Positions 16,809 through 25,178 of a stretch of 64,000 nt of DNA are shown here, one piece after another. The notes under the pieces are model-generated. The model did no database searches. It had not been told where the DNA came from and saw only the letters and a program-made list of their open reading frames with translations. Origin of the DNA: Methanolobus mangrovi (GTDB lineage: Archaea; Halobacteriota; Methanosarcinia; Methanosarcinales; Methanosarcinaceae); NCBI RefSeq assembly GCF_031312535.1, contig NZ_CP133594.1, positions 744,001-808,000 on the forward strand, in the 5' to 3' direction. The position numbers and the translations under genes are program-made. Numbering within the stretch: the first letter of the stretch is position 1; each line of letters begins with the position of its first letter.

Positions 16809-17528
16809 TTAATATGGAATCTCAAGTGCATGGATTATTCTTTCAGTATTCTCAGGGTCATTGAATATAAGACGGATATTTCTATTTTTGAAATAGTAAA
16901 GTCTCATATTTTCGTCGATATGGGATTGGCCTGGCTGTATCTTTATTCCTTTTGCTTTGGAAGGGGATGTGGCGTTCAGAGTTATGTCTACGAGCTTTCC
17001 GAGACTTTCAAGACAACTGAGAGATTGTGTGGTATTTTTTAATGCTTTCAATTTGATGACTGTTTTATTCCTTATATCCAATACTTCTGATGACGAATTA
17101 TGGCTGACAGGTATGAGGCGACGGCAATCACTTTTTATTCTTTTTAGAATATGGCCATCGTTTTGTAAATACTCGGTTTTGATATGTTCAGATATCTTGA
17201 AGGCATCATAGGTTTCCATGTTATCGATGAATCTCAGAATACTGTCATAGTCTACAGAGATTATGGGATAATTGTTACTTTCGATCTGAATTATTTGGTT
17301 TAGAAAGATTTCCTTAGTAACGTTTATCGGGTAATTGAGATTCACAGAGTCAGTGAAAGGAAATAAGAACAGAGATTGGCGACTGGCGGAAGGAATAATA
17401 TCCCCAAGATGGGAATTGATTTCTCTTACGTTGGCTTTTGTTTCGTTCTGAGCATTGTACAATAATTCGATCGTTTTGTTCTGCAAGGAATAAATCATTG
17501 TTCTGAGATCGTTATTGTTGTCAGCCAT
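16809..17528 (-). CDS. Hypothetical protein, 239 residues
   Basis: I do not recognise this protein. The first 50 residues (ADNNNDLRTMIYSLQNKTIELLYNAQ) look helical, perhaps a coiled coil. The remainder is mixed, soluble and moderately basic, with no signal peptide or membrane segment. The start at 17528 (ATG GCT GAC) is preferred over the upstream GTG at 17567 because a TATA-like tract (minus strand, 17550-17562) lies inside the longer frame and would start transcription near 17530, giving a nearly leaderless mRNA. It lies upstream of hgcAB on the same strand, but with about 180 bp between them and a separate TATA box for hgcA, so co-transcription is unlikely. Confidence 0.65.
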   Translation of the reverse strand: MADNNNDLRTMIYSLQNKTIELLYNAQNETKANVREINSHLGDIIPSASRQSLFLFPFTDSVNLNYPINVTKEIFLNQIIQIESNNYPIISVDYDSILRFIDNMETYDAFKISEHIKTEYLQNDGHILKRIKSDCRRLIPVSHNSSSEVLDIRNKTVIKLKALKNTTQSLSCLESLGKLVDITLNATSPSKAKGIKIQPGQSHIDENMRLYYFKNRNIRLIFNDPENTERIIHALEIPY

Positions 17529-17696
17529 CAACCATTCTCTTAGCATTAAAATTATATATATTTTCACTGCGGAGTCCCTGATTCAATAGCAGATTTTAAA
17601 AAAAATTAATGAAATACATTACATTTAATTCATATTGCCATAATCTTTATCAATCAAACACATCGTATTTGAAATAAAATAGTTTTGGGAACACGA

Positions 17697-18356
17697 ATGA
17701 CAGTCGCTGAAAATATAAGAACGATACTTGAAGAACTCGGAAATACAAAACTTGTCTGCGTCACAAAGACAGTTGCTTCATTAAATATAAATGAAGCTAT
17801 CGAGGCCGGAGCCGCCATTATAGGGGAGAACAGGGTTCAGGAATTCGAGGATAAATGTGATGGGGTCCTGCCCTGTGAAAGACACCTGATAGGACATTTG
17901 CAGACAAACAAGGTTAAAAAAGCCGTTGAATTCTTCGATGTGATCCAGTCAGTTGACTCCATGAAGGTACTGCAAGAGATCGATAAGAAGGCTGAAGATA
18001 TTGGCAAAATACAGCAGGTATTCCTTCAGGTAAACATAGGAAAAGAGCCACAGAAATACGGTTTTGGACTGGACGAGATCGGACAGGTTATAACAGAGAT
18101 CAGGTCACTGAGGAATATCCGGGTTACAGGACTCATGTGCATACCACCTTATGTGCCTTCTGAGCAGGCGCGGCCTTATTTCAAGAGAATGAAAGCACTC
18201 TTTGATGAATTGAAACAGGAACATCAGGGTAAAGAGGATAACATCGATATCCGGGAACTGTCCATGGGAATGTCCGGTGATTACAGGGTTGCTATTGAAG
18301 AAGGGGCTACCATGGTTCGTATAGGTTCTGCGATATTCGGGAACAGGCATTACTGA
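17697..18356 (+). CDS. YggS/PLPBP family pyridoxal-phosphate homeostasis protein
   Basis: A 219-residue fold-type III PLP protein, a bare TIM barrel like the N-terminal domain of alanine racemase. It contains the PLP lysine in VCVTKTVAS, GENRVQEFEDK, HLIGHLQTNK and the C-terminal SMGMSGDYRVAIEEGATMVRIGSAIFG phosphate-binding region. Family members buffer PLP and affect amino-acid and keto-acid pools; no catalytic activity is established. ATG at 17697 with GGGA 6 nt upstream is preferred over TTG at 17685. A T-rich run (18367-18385) after the stop may end transcription. Confidence 0.93.
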   Translation: MTVAENIRTILEELGNTKLVCVTKTVASLNINEAIEAGAAIIGENRVQEFEDKCDGVLPCERHLIGHLQTNKVKKAVEFFDVIQSVDSMKVLQEIDKKAEDIGKIQQVFLQVNIGKEPQKYGFGLDEIGQVITEIRSLRNIRVTGLMCIPPYVPSEQARPYFKRMKALFDELKQEHQGKEDNIDIRELSMGMSGDYRVAIEEGATMVRIGSAIFGNRHY

Positions 18357-18511
18357 ATATTCTAATATCTCTTTTTTACTCTTTTATTCATAGTTCATTT
18401 AATCTTAAGAATGTCACCCTCTTGAAGGTGATATTAATATAGAAGGCATGAGAAATACTAGATTAGTTATAGCAATATTCATTTTTAAATATCGGGCTAC
18501 ATATAAATAAG

Positions 18512-18520
18512 TTTATATAT
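18512..18520 (+). promoter_or_regulatory. TATA box of the DUF1638 gene
   Basis: TTTATATAT lies 48-56 bp upstream of the ATG at 18568. It predicts initiation near 18542, leaving a leader that carries AAAGGAGG just before the start. Confidence 0.45.
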
Positions 18521-18567
18521 ATGCCTGTGAGACCTCCATATCTCAAAAGTTAAAAGGAGGATACAAA

Positions 18568-19389
18568 ATGCCAATGTTGTATCTGATATCCTGTCGTATG
18601 TTCGAAGATGAACTTGTTCATATATTTGAGAGGGAAGATGATAATACCCGTTTGCTTTTGATTGAAAATGAAAACATCCAGAATTTTGAAAAGAAACTGA
18701 ATGAAGTATCTATAGACTATGAAAAAATATCAGTTGCTAAACTACCTCCAAAATCTGGGCGGACTGATGAATTTGTAGTGGTCCTGAATATTCTGGAATT
18801 TGCACTGGGTGCAAATCCTTCTCGCCTAAAGGATAAAGTATATGAAACCATCGAAGAAGTAAATGGATTATTTGATGGAATACTGGTTTTTTACGGTCTC
18901 TGCGGCAATGCTTTAATTTCTCTTGAACTTGATTTTGAGTATATGGGGATTCCTGTAAGAATTCTCAAAGATGCTTATGGAAATATTGTAGACGATTGTA
19001 TATGTGCCTCTTTTGAAGATAAGAACGCCTATATTGAGGCTATCATGGGGGATAGGAATGGCAAAGGCACTTACTTCCTTACGCCAATGCAAGCAGCTAA
19101 CTGGAGGAAGATGCTTGTTCTTACGAAGGTAGCTTCAGACCCTGACAATATCAAAATGATGAAAAGGGTTTTTGATTACTCAGGCTACAATAAGGTCGGA
19201 AAGATAGATACCGGGCTATGCTACGAAAAGAAGTTTGACAAAACCGTAGATGAATTTGCCTCGATATTTGATTTTAAAAAAGTTATATTCAGCGGATCTA
19301 CAAAGATAACTGATAATTGCTACCAGTCTATTAAAAGAGAGCTTATTCTTGCATCTTCAGCTAAAAAAGAAAACCAGAACAGCAATTAA
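18568..19389 (+). CDS. DUF1638-like protein
   Basis: A 273-residue soluble protein. The opening MLYLISCRMFEDEL, the conserved LPP segment, and DGILVFYGLCGNAL in the middle match the DUF1638 pattern of methanogens. DUF1638 genes are often found near corrinoid methyltransferases and their activases in methylotrophic methanogens; none is visible here, so the gene is isolated from that context. The several Cys residues (Cys9, the GLCG cysteine, and later ones) could bind metal. The reaction is unknown. A strong AAAGGAGG site fixes the start. Confidence 0.75.
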   Translation: MPMLYLISCRMFEDELVHIFEREDDNTRLLLIENENIQNFEKKLNEVSIDYEKISVAKLPPKSGRTDEFVVVLNILEFALGANPSRLKDKVYETIEEVNGLFDGILVFYGLCGNALISLELDFEYMGIPVRILKDAYGNIVDDCICASFEDKNAYIEAIMGDRNGKGTYFLTPMQAANWRKMLVLTKVASDPDNIKMMKRVFDYSGYNKVGKIDTGLCYEKKFDKTVDEFASIFDFKKVIFSGSTKITDNCYQSIKRELILASSAKKENQNSN

Positions 19390-19443
19390 TTTTGTACTTC
19401 CATAAACATAAGATTTAACAGCATACAAACTCATGCATTAATT

Positions 19444-20319
19444 ATGGGTGACAGAGAAAAGAATGTGGGCTTTGCTGCATCCCTTAACATACTTTTCACA
19501 ATAATAGAAATTATAGGCGGACTTTTAACAAATAGCCTGGCATTACTGGCAGATGCACTGCATGATTTCGCTGACAGCGTTGCCTTAATAGTGGCCTGGC
19601 TGGCTGAAAGGAAAGCAAAGAAGCCTGCAACGAGTAAAATGACTTTCGGATACCGCAGGTTATCCCTATTATCTGCTGTATTTGCAACTATAGTGCTTAT
19701 TGCAGGGTCATTGTTCATATTGTCCCAGGCTATTCCGCGTCTGATGAATCCGCAACCAGTGAATGCAGAAGGAATGATCCTGATCGCAATTATCGGAGTC
19801 ACTATAAACGGACTGGGATATTTCAGATTGAAAAAAGGCCTGAGCCAGAATGAGAAAATATTATCATGGCATCTTCTGGAAGACATTTTGGGATGGGTAG
19901 TCCTGCTCATCGGGGCAATAATCATCAGGTTCTGGGATAAGCCTGTCATTGATCCTTTAATGACATTGGGATTCACGGTTTTTGTATTATGGGGAGTTTC
20001 AAAAAACGCAAAGGAATCCTTTAACCTCCTTCTGCAAGGTGTTCCTGAGAATATCAACATTGATGAGGTCAGGGAATCCATCTTATCGGTTAAAGGAGTG
20101 AAAATGGTTCATGACATCCATATATGGTCTCTGGAAGGGGAAACACATGTTTTGACAGCTCATATTGTTGTTGAAGACGAATATCTGCAACAGCCTGATA
20201 AAATAAAGCAATCTATCAAAAGCAAATTAGCAAAACATCACATAGAACATTCGACACTTGAACTGGAAAGAGAAGGATTTTGTTCTGAAACAGAATGTAT
20301 TTTTGAATCAAATGAATGA
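19444..20319 (+). CDS. Cation diffusion facilitator (CDF) metal exporter
   Basis: A 291-residue, six-helix metal/proton antiporter expected to export Zn2+ or a related divalent ion across the cytoplasmic membrane. The two metal-site motifs are HxxxD: His40/Asp44 in TM2 (ADALHDFADS) and His143/Asp147 in TM5 (WHLLEDILG), the pattern of zinc-type (ZitB/CzcD-like) members. The C-terminal cytoplasmic domain (about 205-290) has VHDIHIWSLEGETHVLTAHI, and ends with two Cys (GFCSETECIF) that could add a metal site. It follows the DUF1638 gene by 54 nt without a good ribosome-binding site. The stop codon lies within a tandem AATG repeat. Confidence 0.93.
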   Translation: MGDREKNVGFAASLNILFTIIEIIGGLLTNSLALLADALHDFADSVALIVAWLAERKAKKPATSKMTFGYRRLSLLSAVFATIVLIAGSLFILSQAIPRLMNPQPVNAEGMILIAIIGVTINGLGYFRLKKGLSQNEKILSWHLLEDILGWVVLLIGAIIIRFWDKPVIDPLMTLGFTVFVLWGVSKNAKESFNLLLQGVPENINIDEVRESILSVKGVKMVHDIHIWSLEGETHVLTAHIVVEDEYLQQPDKIKQSIKSKLAKHHIEHSTLELEREGFCSETECIFESNE

Positions 20320-20330
20320 ATGAATGAATG
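20311..20330 (+). repeat. Tandem repeat (AATG)x5 across the CDF stop codon
   Basis: Five perfect copies of AATG cover the last codons and the stop of the CDF gene. A change in copy number would shift the frame and alter the C-terminal residues. Confidence 0.8.
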
Positions 20331-20354
20331 TGTTGATTACCATTCATCGATTAT

Positions 20355-20392
20355 TATTAAAAAAAAGTATTTACGGCCTGTAAAGGCCGTAA
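20355..20392 (-). terminator. Hairpin terminator of lon
   Basis: A perfect 8-bp stem TTACGGCC/GGCCGTAA (20371-20378 with 20385-20392, 6-nt loop) lies 21 nt beyond the lon stop. On the minus strand it is followed by a run of eight T. This is an intrinsic-terminator layout reading leftward; the A-rich side shows it serves lon rather than the CDF gene. Confidence 0.75.
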
Positions 20393-20413
20393 TCAACTCC
20401 TGCATATATCTAT

Positions 20414-22801
20414 TCAGATATTATGTGCAGATGTCAAATGGTTTCCTGTGTACGAGACCACCGGCCTGGGCAAATCAATCCCCAGAGCTTCTATCAAAAC
20501 CTCTTCAATGGTTTCTACCGGAACAAAGTTAAGTTCATTCCTCACGTCTTCGGGTACATCTTCCAGATCCCTTTCATTCTCTTTTGGCAGGATGACCTTT
20601 TTTATACCTGCCCTGTGAGCCGCCAGCACCTTTTCTTTAATGCCTCCCACAGGCAGTACTGCACCACTCAGTGTGATCTCACCTGTCATGGCAAGTTTCG
20701 GGTCAACGACCTTGCCTGTGATAAGCGATGTCAGTGCGGTGAAGAGGGTCACGCCTGCTGAGGGACCGTCTTTAGGTGTTGCACCTGATGGCACATGGAT
20801 ATGGATATCACTTGCAGTAAAGTCAAAGCTGCTTGCAGTGTTTGCAAGCCGTGACCTGACAAGACTCAGTGAGATCTGTGCTGACTCTTTCATTACATCC
20901 CCAAGCTGGCCGGTGAGCGTAAGCTTTCCGTTTCCGGGCATGAATGTTCCCTCTATGAAGAGAATATCTCCTCCGACCGGAGTCCAGGCAAGTCCTGTGA
21001 CCACACCGGGTACTTTCTCATTTCTGGCTTCATCCTGACGGATCAATTCCTTTCCGAGGATCTCTTTGAGCATATCAGCTTTTACAATATATGGGAGTTC
21101 AGCTTTTCCTGATACGATCCTTTCGGACACGAACCTTGCAGTCCTTGCAAGCTGCTTCTTCAGTCCCCTAACTCCTGCTTCACGGGTGTACTTATCGATG
21201 ATTATCTTCAGGGCATCATCCTCAACCCTGAGCTTATCAACATCAAGGCCGTGGTCCTCCAGTGTGATCGGCAGCAAATGATCTCTTGCAATTGCAAGCT
21301 TCTCATTTTTCGTGTAGCCTGATATCTCGATGATCTCCATCCTGTCAAGCAGTGGTCCCGGAATGTTTGCCAGAGAGTTGGCAGTGGCTATGAACAACAC
21401 CTCGGACAGATCATATGGGACTTCCAGATAATGATCAGAGAATGTGCTGTTCTGCTCGGGGTCAAGGACTTCCAGAAGGGCGCTTGCCGGGTCTCCTGCA
21501 TAGGAAGTTGAAAGTTTGTCTATCTCATCAAGGATAAACACAGGATTCTTTGTTCCCGCCTTTTTAATACCCTGCACGATCCTTCCTGGCATAGCTCCGA
21601 TGTATGTCCTTCGGTGTCCTCTGATCTCTGCTTCATCCCTGACACCGCCAAGGCTGACGCGGACATATTCCCTGCTAAGGGCATCTGCAATACTCTTTCC
21701 AAGACTTGTTTTCCCGGTTCCGGGAGGTCCTGTGAAGAGTATAATGGAACCCTGTTTCTCATGCTTCAGTTTCATTACAGCCAGATGCTGGATTATTCTC
21801 TCTTTGACCTTTTCAAGTCCGTTGTGATTGTTTTCAAGCACATCACGGGCTTCGACGATATCAATGCTCTTTTTCTCTTCTACCGTCCACGGGAGGTCAA
21901 GCAGGAGGTCCAGATAGTTCCTGATAACATGGCTTTCAGGATTATGATTGCCACCGGTCTCAAGTTTCTTCAACTCTGAAAGTGCCTTCTTTTTTACTTC
22001 ATCAGGCATCTTTGAATTCTCAATTCTTTCTCCGTATCCACCTTCACCTGAGATCGGATCCTCGTTTTCATTGAGCTCTTCCTGAATTACCTTCAGTTGC
22101 TCACGCAGCATAGCCTCTCTATGTGACTTACTCACATTTTCGGCAACTTTCTTTGCTACTTCAATCCGGACATTAATGTTCTCTTTCTGGTTTGTCAGAA
22201 TATAGAGGAAAGTCAGATAACGTTCACGAACAGAAGCAGTTTCCAGAAGGTTTTGTTTATCTGCCAGTTCTATAGGTATGAATGGCATTACATGTCCCAT
22301 GATCAGGTCAATGCTATCCATGCTGTCGATAGGCTTAACGAACTGCTCGGAACTCTGGAAACGATCACTTATCTCATGTATGGTCTTTTTTACATCTGCT
22401 ACTATCTCTTTCTGGAGTTCCTCATCAAGATCATTGATGTCAGGAACTGGTTTATATGTAGCATAGAATATTCCGTCTTTATGGTACAGGGAAGTAGTCT
22501 CTACTCTCTGGATAGAGTTTGCAGAAACCAGATATCCTTTTTCAGTAGGTAGTATGGATATGATCTCGAGCAGATTTCCTGTTCTATACAAAGAATCTTC
22601 TGACATGTCTGAAAGCTCCGCTCCGCTTTTCATTGTCAGGCCTACTGCATACGCAGATTCGTCCTTTCCCATCTCAGACAAAAGTATTTCCCCGGTTGTT
22701 TTATCAGTCAGGAATTTTGTCTGACTTAGAGGGTAGACCACTATCTCAGCGAGCCTGATTACGATATTCTCTCTGTAACTGCTAGTTTGTTGTGGAGTCA
22801 T
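20414..22801 (-). CDS. lon: ATP-dependent protease Lon, bacterial LonA type
   Basis: A 795-residue AAA+ serine protease. An N-terminal LON substrate-recognition domain (about 1-200) and a helical linker lead to the ATPase: Walker [10 protein letters not shown] near 357, Walker [10 protein letters not shown], and sensor residues. The protease domain follows, with catalytic Ser in KDGPSAGVT (about 680) and Lys in [14 protein letters not shown] (about 722). There are no membrane helices between Walker A and B, so this is soluble LonA and not the membrane-bound LonB that is usual in archaea. It lies 70 nt after a marR gene, probably as an operon, and ends at a hairpin terminator. Acquisition from bacteria is inferred from the type. 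Confidence 0.96.
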   Translation of the reverse strand: MTPQQTSSYRENIVIRLAEIVVYPLSQTKFLTDKTTGEILLSEMGKDESAYAVGLTMKSGAELSDMSEDSLYRTGNLLEIISILPTEKGYLVSANSIQRVETTSLYHKDGIFYATYKPVPDINDLDEELQKEIVADVKKTIHEISDRFQSSEQFVKPIDSMDSIDLIMGHVMPFIPIELADKQNLLETASVRERYLTFLYILTNQKENINVRIEVAKKVAENVSKSHREAMLREQLKVIQEELNENEDPISGEGGYGERIENSKMPDEVKKKALSELKKLETGGNHNPESHVIRNYLDLLLDLPWTVEEKKSIDIVEARDVLENNHNGLEKVKERIIQHLAVMKLKHEKQGSIILFTGPPGTGKTSLGKSIADALSREYVRVSLGGVRDEAEIRGHRRTYIGAMPGRIVQGIKKAGTKNPVFILDEIDKLSTSYAGDPASALLEVLDPEQNSTFSDHYLEVPYDLSEVLFIATANSLANIPGPLLDRMEIIEISGYTKNEKLAIARDHLLPITLEDHGLDVDKLRVEDDALKIIIDKYTREAGVRGLKKQLARTARFVSERIVSGKAELPYIVKADMLKEILGKELIRQDEARNEKVPGVVTGLAWTPVGGDILFIEGTFMPGNGKLTLTGQLGDVMKESAQISLSLVRSRLANTASSFDFTASDIHIHVPSGATPKDGPSAGVTLFTALTSLITGKVVDPKLAMTGEITLSGAVLPVGGIKEKVLAAHRAGIKKVILPKENERDLEDVPEDVRNELNFVPVETIEEVLIEALGIDLPRPVVSYTGNHLTSAHNI

Positions 22802-22871
22802 TGTTTCTCTTTTTTTATTCCTTTCAACTTGTTTAGTTCGCTTTAACCTAACTATCTGTGAACAAAAAAAA

Positions 22872-23291
22872 TCATTTCACCTTTTGTAGAATTTGTACAA
22901 GAGTATCCATATCTTTTTCATCCAAAGACCCTGCCATCCTTTCTACAAGTTTTAGCAGGGAATTACGTTCTAAGCGAGCTATTGTCTGCCCTTTTTCGGT
23001 TAAACGGATGTAAAAGATCCTGCCATCCAGAGGGGACTGTTCTCTATACACGCATTCCATTTTTACGAATTTGTTGATCATCTCTGTGATTGTGGGTTTG
23101 GAATTTCGGGTAATTTCAGCAAGTTTACTGAATGTTACTTCCTCGCATTCATCAATAGCTTTCAGATATCTCATTTGTTTTATGGTAATATCTGACAATC
23201 CACATTCAGAGAAGACACTGGAAGAGCATTCACTTTTGACCCTGAACAGGTTTTCAAAAGTTATAAATAAATGCTCTTTTTTGTTCATCAT
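22872..23291 (-). CDS. MarR-family transcriptional regulator
   Basis: A 139-residue winged-helix regulator. It has helix-turn-helix residues [21 protein letters not shown] followed by the wing [13 protein letters not shown], flanked by dimerisation helices at both ends. MarR proteins bind short palindromes as dimers and respond to small phenolic or oxidising ligands. It is directly upstream of lon and preceded by two dyads of its own, suggesting autoregulation and control of lon; that is inference. Confidence 0.92.
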   Translation of the reverse strand: MMNKKEHLFITFENLFRVKSECSSSVFSECGLSDITIKQMRYLKAIDECEEVTFSKLAEITRNSKPTITEMINKFVKMECVYREQSPLDGRIFYIRLTEKGQTIARLERNSLLKLVERMAGSLDEKDMDTLVQILQKVK

Positions 23292-23292
23292 T

Positions 23293-23331
23293 CTAACCTG
23301 GATTGTTAGTTAGGGATTACCTAAATATAAA
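23293..23331 (-). promoter_or_regulatory. marR-lon promoter with two adjacent dyads
   Basis: Just upstream of the marR start are CTAAC/GTTAG (23293-23297 with 23305-23309) and TTAGG/CCTAA (23310-23314 with 23320-23324). They abut a TATA-like element (minus strand TTTATATTT, about 23323-23331). The dyads cover the expected transcription start, an ideal place for MarR repression. Confidence 0.5.
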
Positions 23332-23387
23332 CCTGTCGCATAAATGCATCAGTCCTGTTATGAAAAAAGCTGGCACAAAACAAACGA

Positions 23388-24176
23388 TTAATCTAATTCA
23401 GTTACCGGCACGCAATCTTCCAGATAATATTCAAAAAGCTCTTTTGTCCAGTCAACTGCACTCTGACCTTTACATAAGACAAACCTGTTATCAAATTCTC
23501 CATTACTTTTTAACATACTTATTAGAGAATGAACACTGTCAAATGTAAAATATAAAAATTTCATCTTTTTATTGTAGACATACATCTTGAAGGATTTATT
23601 CTTAATAAAATGTACGAATTCTGTCCGATATTCCGTTCTTATTTTGTTAAGTAGTTCCTGGGAAACAATATAGTATATAGTAACATTACTTTCAAGCATT
23701 TCTGTGAATATCGAATTAAAACCAGGGTAAAGTATAGTAGTAATTACGTAAACAGTAGAGGAAACTTTGTATTCAGGATTAAGCGATTTATGAATAGAAT
23801 ATAATTCCGTAAGAGGTGGATGTATTATTTCACAATCCTTAAGTTCACCTATTTTCTCCAAAAGGTAAGGTGGAATGAAATCAAGATTACGAGTTCCCCA
23901 GTAATCAATACCTTCATCAAAAACATCAGTTGTGCCTAATAGAGGCACCATTTCATTGACTACCAGTTTTCCAATGGTTGTCAATTCGTAAGCGTCATCA
24001 TAGTGAGAAACAAGGTAATGATCTTCCAGAATTCTCATCTGTGGAAGTAAAGCTTGCCTGGTCGTTCCCAGGGAATTGAGGAGTATCTCCATCTCCTGAG
24101 GCTCATTTTGTAATAATAAGAGCACATTCTTTCTTTTATCGGACCTAAACACGACATCAAGCAACGTTTTTTTCAT
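23388..24176 (-). CDS. DUF1724 winged-helix regulator (Msr-like), paralog 1
   Basis: A 262-residue regulator of the methanogen HTH-DUF1724 family. Residues 1-80 form an ArsR-like winged helix (KKTLLDVVFRSDKRKNVLLLL, TTRQALLPQMRILED), followed by the conserved WGTRNLDFIPPYLLEKIGEL and the DUF1724 C-terminal domain ending KELFEYYLEDCVPV. Characterised relatives in Methanosarcina (Msr proteins) control methylsulfide methyltransferase genes; the targets here are unknown. The start at 24176 is supported by GGTG 8 nt upstream and by alignment with the two paralogs; an upstream GTG at 24218 has no ribosome-binding site. Confidence 0.87.
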   Translation of the reverse strand: MKKTLLDVVFRSDKRKNVLLLLQNEPQEMEILLNSLGTTRQALLPQMRILEDHYLVSHYDDAYELTTIGKLVVNEMVPLLGTTDVFDEGIDYWGTRNLDFIPPYLLEKIGELKDCEIIHPPLTELYSIHKSLNPEYKVSSTVYVITTILYPGFNSIFTEMLESNVTIYYIVSQELLNKIRTEYRTEFVHFIKNKSFKMYVYNKKMKFLYFTFDSVHSLISMLKSNGEFDNRFVLCKGQSAVDWTKELFEYYLEDCVPVTELD

Positions 24177-24513
24177 GTATGGAACACCCAATCCTAATAA
24201 TTTTCCTATGTTCGACACTAACTAATTAAATTGTGCTAATATTAAGTTGTTGCACATAAAGTTTATCCCTTACTTATACATTTTTTAAACTTACTTTCAT
24301 GTCTCCTGAAGGCATTTTAAAGAGATATGATTGTGATACTATGATTCACCAAATCCCCATATAATTTTCTGTGAAGCATTGTTTCCAAATATTTATCCGG
24401 CTTGATGACGTAAATATAATTGGGGTTTGAATATAATCATTTTCATCTCCAGAATTACTCAGAGATTAAGATGGTTAGCCCAATACATCAATTTAGATTG
24501 ATCCAGGTAAATC

Positions 24514-25083
24514 ATGATAACAAGAGTTTATATTTCCCATTGTGAACAAGATGATTTTCTTGCTCAGGAACTGGCCCGTACTTTGTGGGCTGTGAATCTG
24601 GAGAGCTTTACCTCTCTGTCCAAAAAGACCGAGGCACTCTCTCAGGCAGAGTTAATGAGTTTTGGCATTCGCCATTCTGACTGCGTAGTATTTATTCTCA
24701 CTGCGGAAGGAATAGCATCTCCTAGGGTGAATCAGGAAATAGGCATGGCGGCAGGTGCCGGTCAGCTGATAATTCCACTGGTAGAGAGCGGAGAAACATT
24801 ACCGTTGCTGATACGTCATTTGAATTCCATTGATTTTTCCATAGATACCTATGATGATGCATTGGGGAAGTTGGTATACAATATAAGGCAGTTAACACGC
24901 CTGGACTGGCTGAAGATAAAATGTCCATATTGCGGAGAGGAAATGACCCAGTACATCACTCCAGAGGATGAGATTGAAAATGCACTTCTTACAGGTACCG
25001 GTCTTAAAATCATGTGCACTTACTGTGAAAAAGTGATTGTTCTAAATCCGAGGACATTCAGGCCTATTTCTCCTACATTTTAA
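24514..25083 (+). CDS. TIR-domain protein with C-terminal zinc ribbon
   Basis: A 189-residue protein. Residues 1-120 have the TIR pattern: strand A RVYISHCEQDDFLAQEL, then SDCVVFILTAEGIASPRVNQEIGMA, where Glu75 occupies the NADase catalytic-Glu position of TIR enzymes. The C-terminus carries a Cys4 zinc ribbon (C137, C140, C168, C171). It may be an NAD+-cleaving or signalling protein, or only a scaffold; key Ser/Phe residues around the active site cannot be judged by eye. No defence genes surround it. It is divergent from DUF1724 paralog 1 and convergent with the UPF0182 gene. Confidence 0.75.
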   Translation: MITRVYISHCEQDDFLAQELARTLWAVNLESFTSLSKKTEALSQAELMSFGIRHSDCVVFILTAEGIASPRVNQEIGMAAGAGQLIIPLVESGETLPLLIRHLNSIDFSIDTYDDALGKLVYNIRQLTRLDWLKIKCPYCGEEMTQYITPEDEIENALLTGTGLKIMCTYCEKVIVLNPRTFRPISPTF

Positions 25084-25178
25084 GCTGAGACTTTACTCTG
25101 GTAAATAAAAAAAGATAAGAGGATTGTAATGGACACTCAAACAGCATCATTACACAATCCCAAATCCAGCCTGGCAGT

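Noticed and set aside
18416-18440. TCACC/GGTGA stem as terminator of the YggS gene
   Set aside because: The stem is only 5 bp and is not followed by a T-run; the nearby T-rich tract before it is a better candidate.
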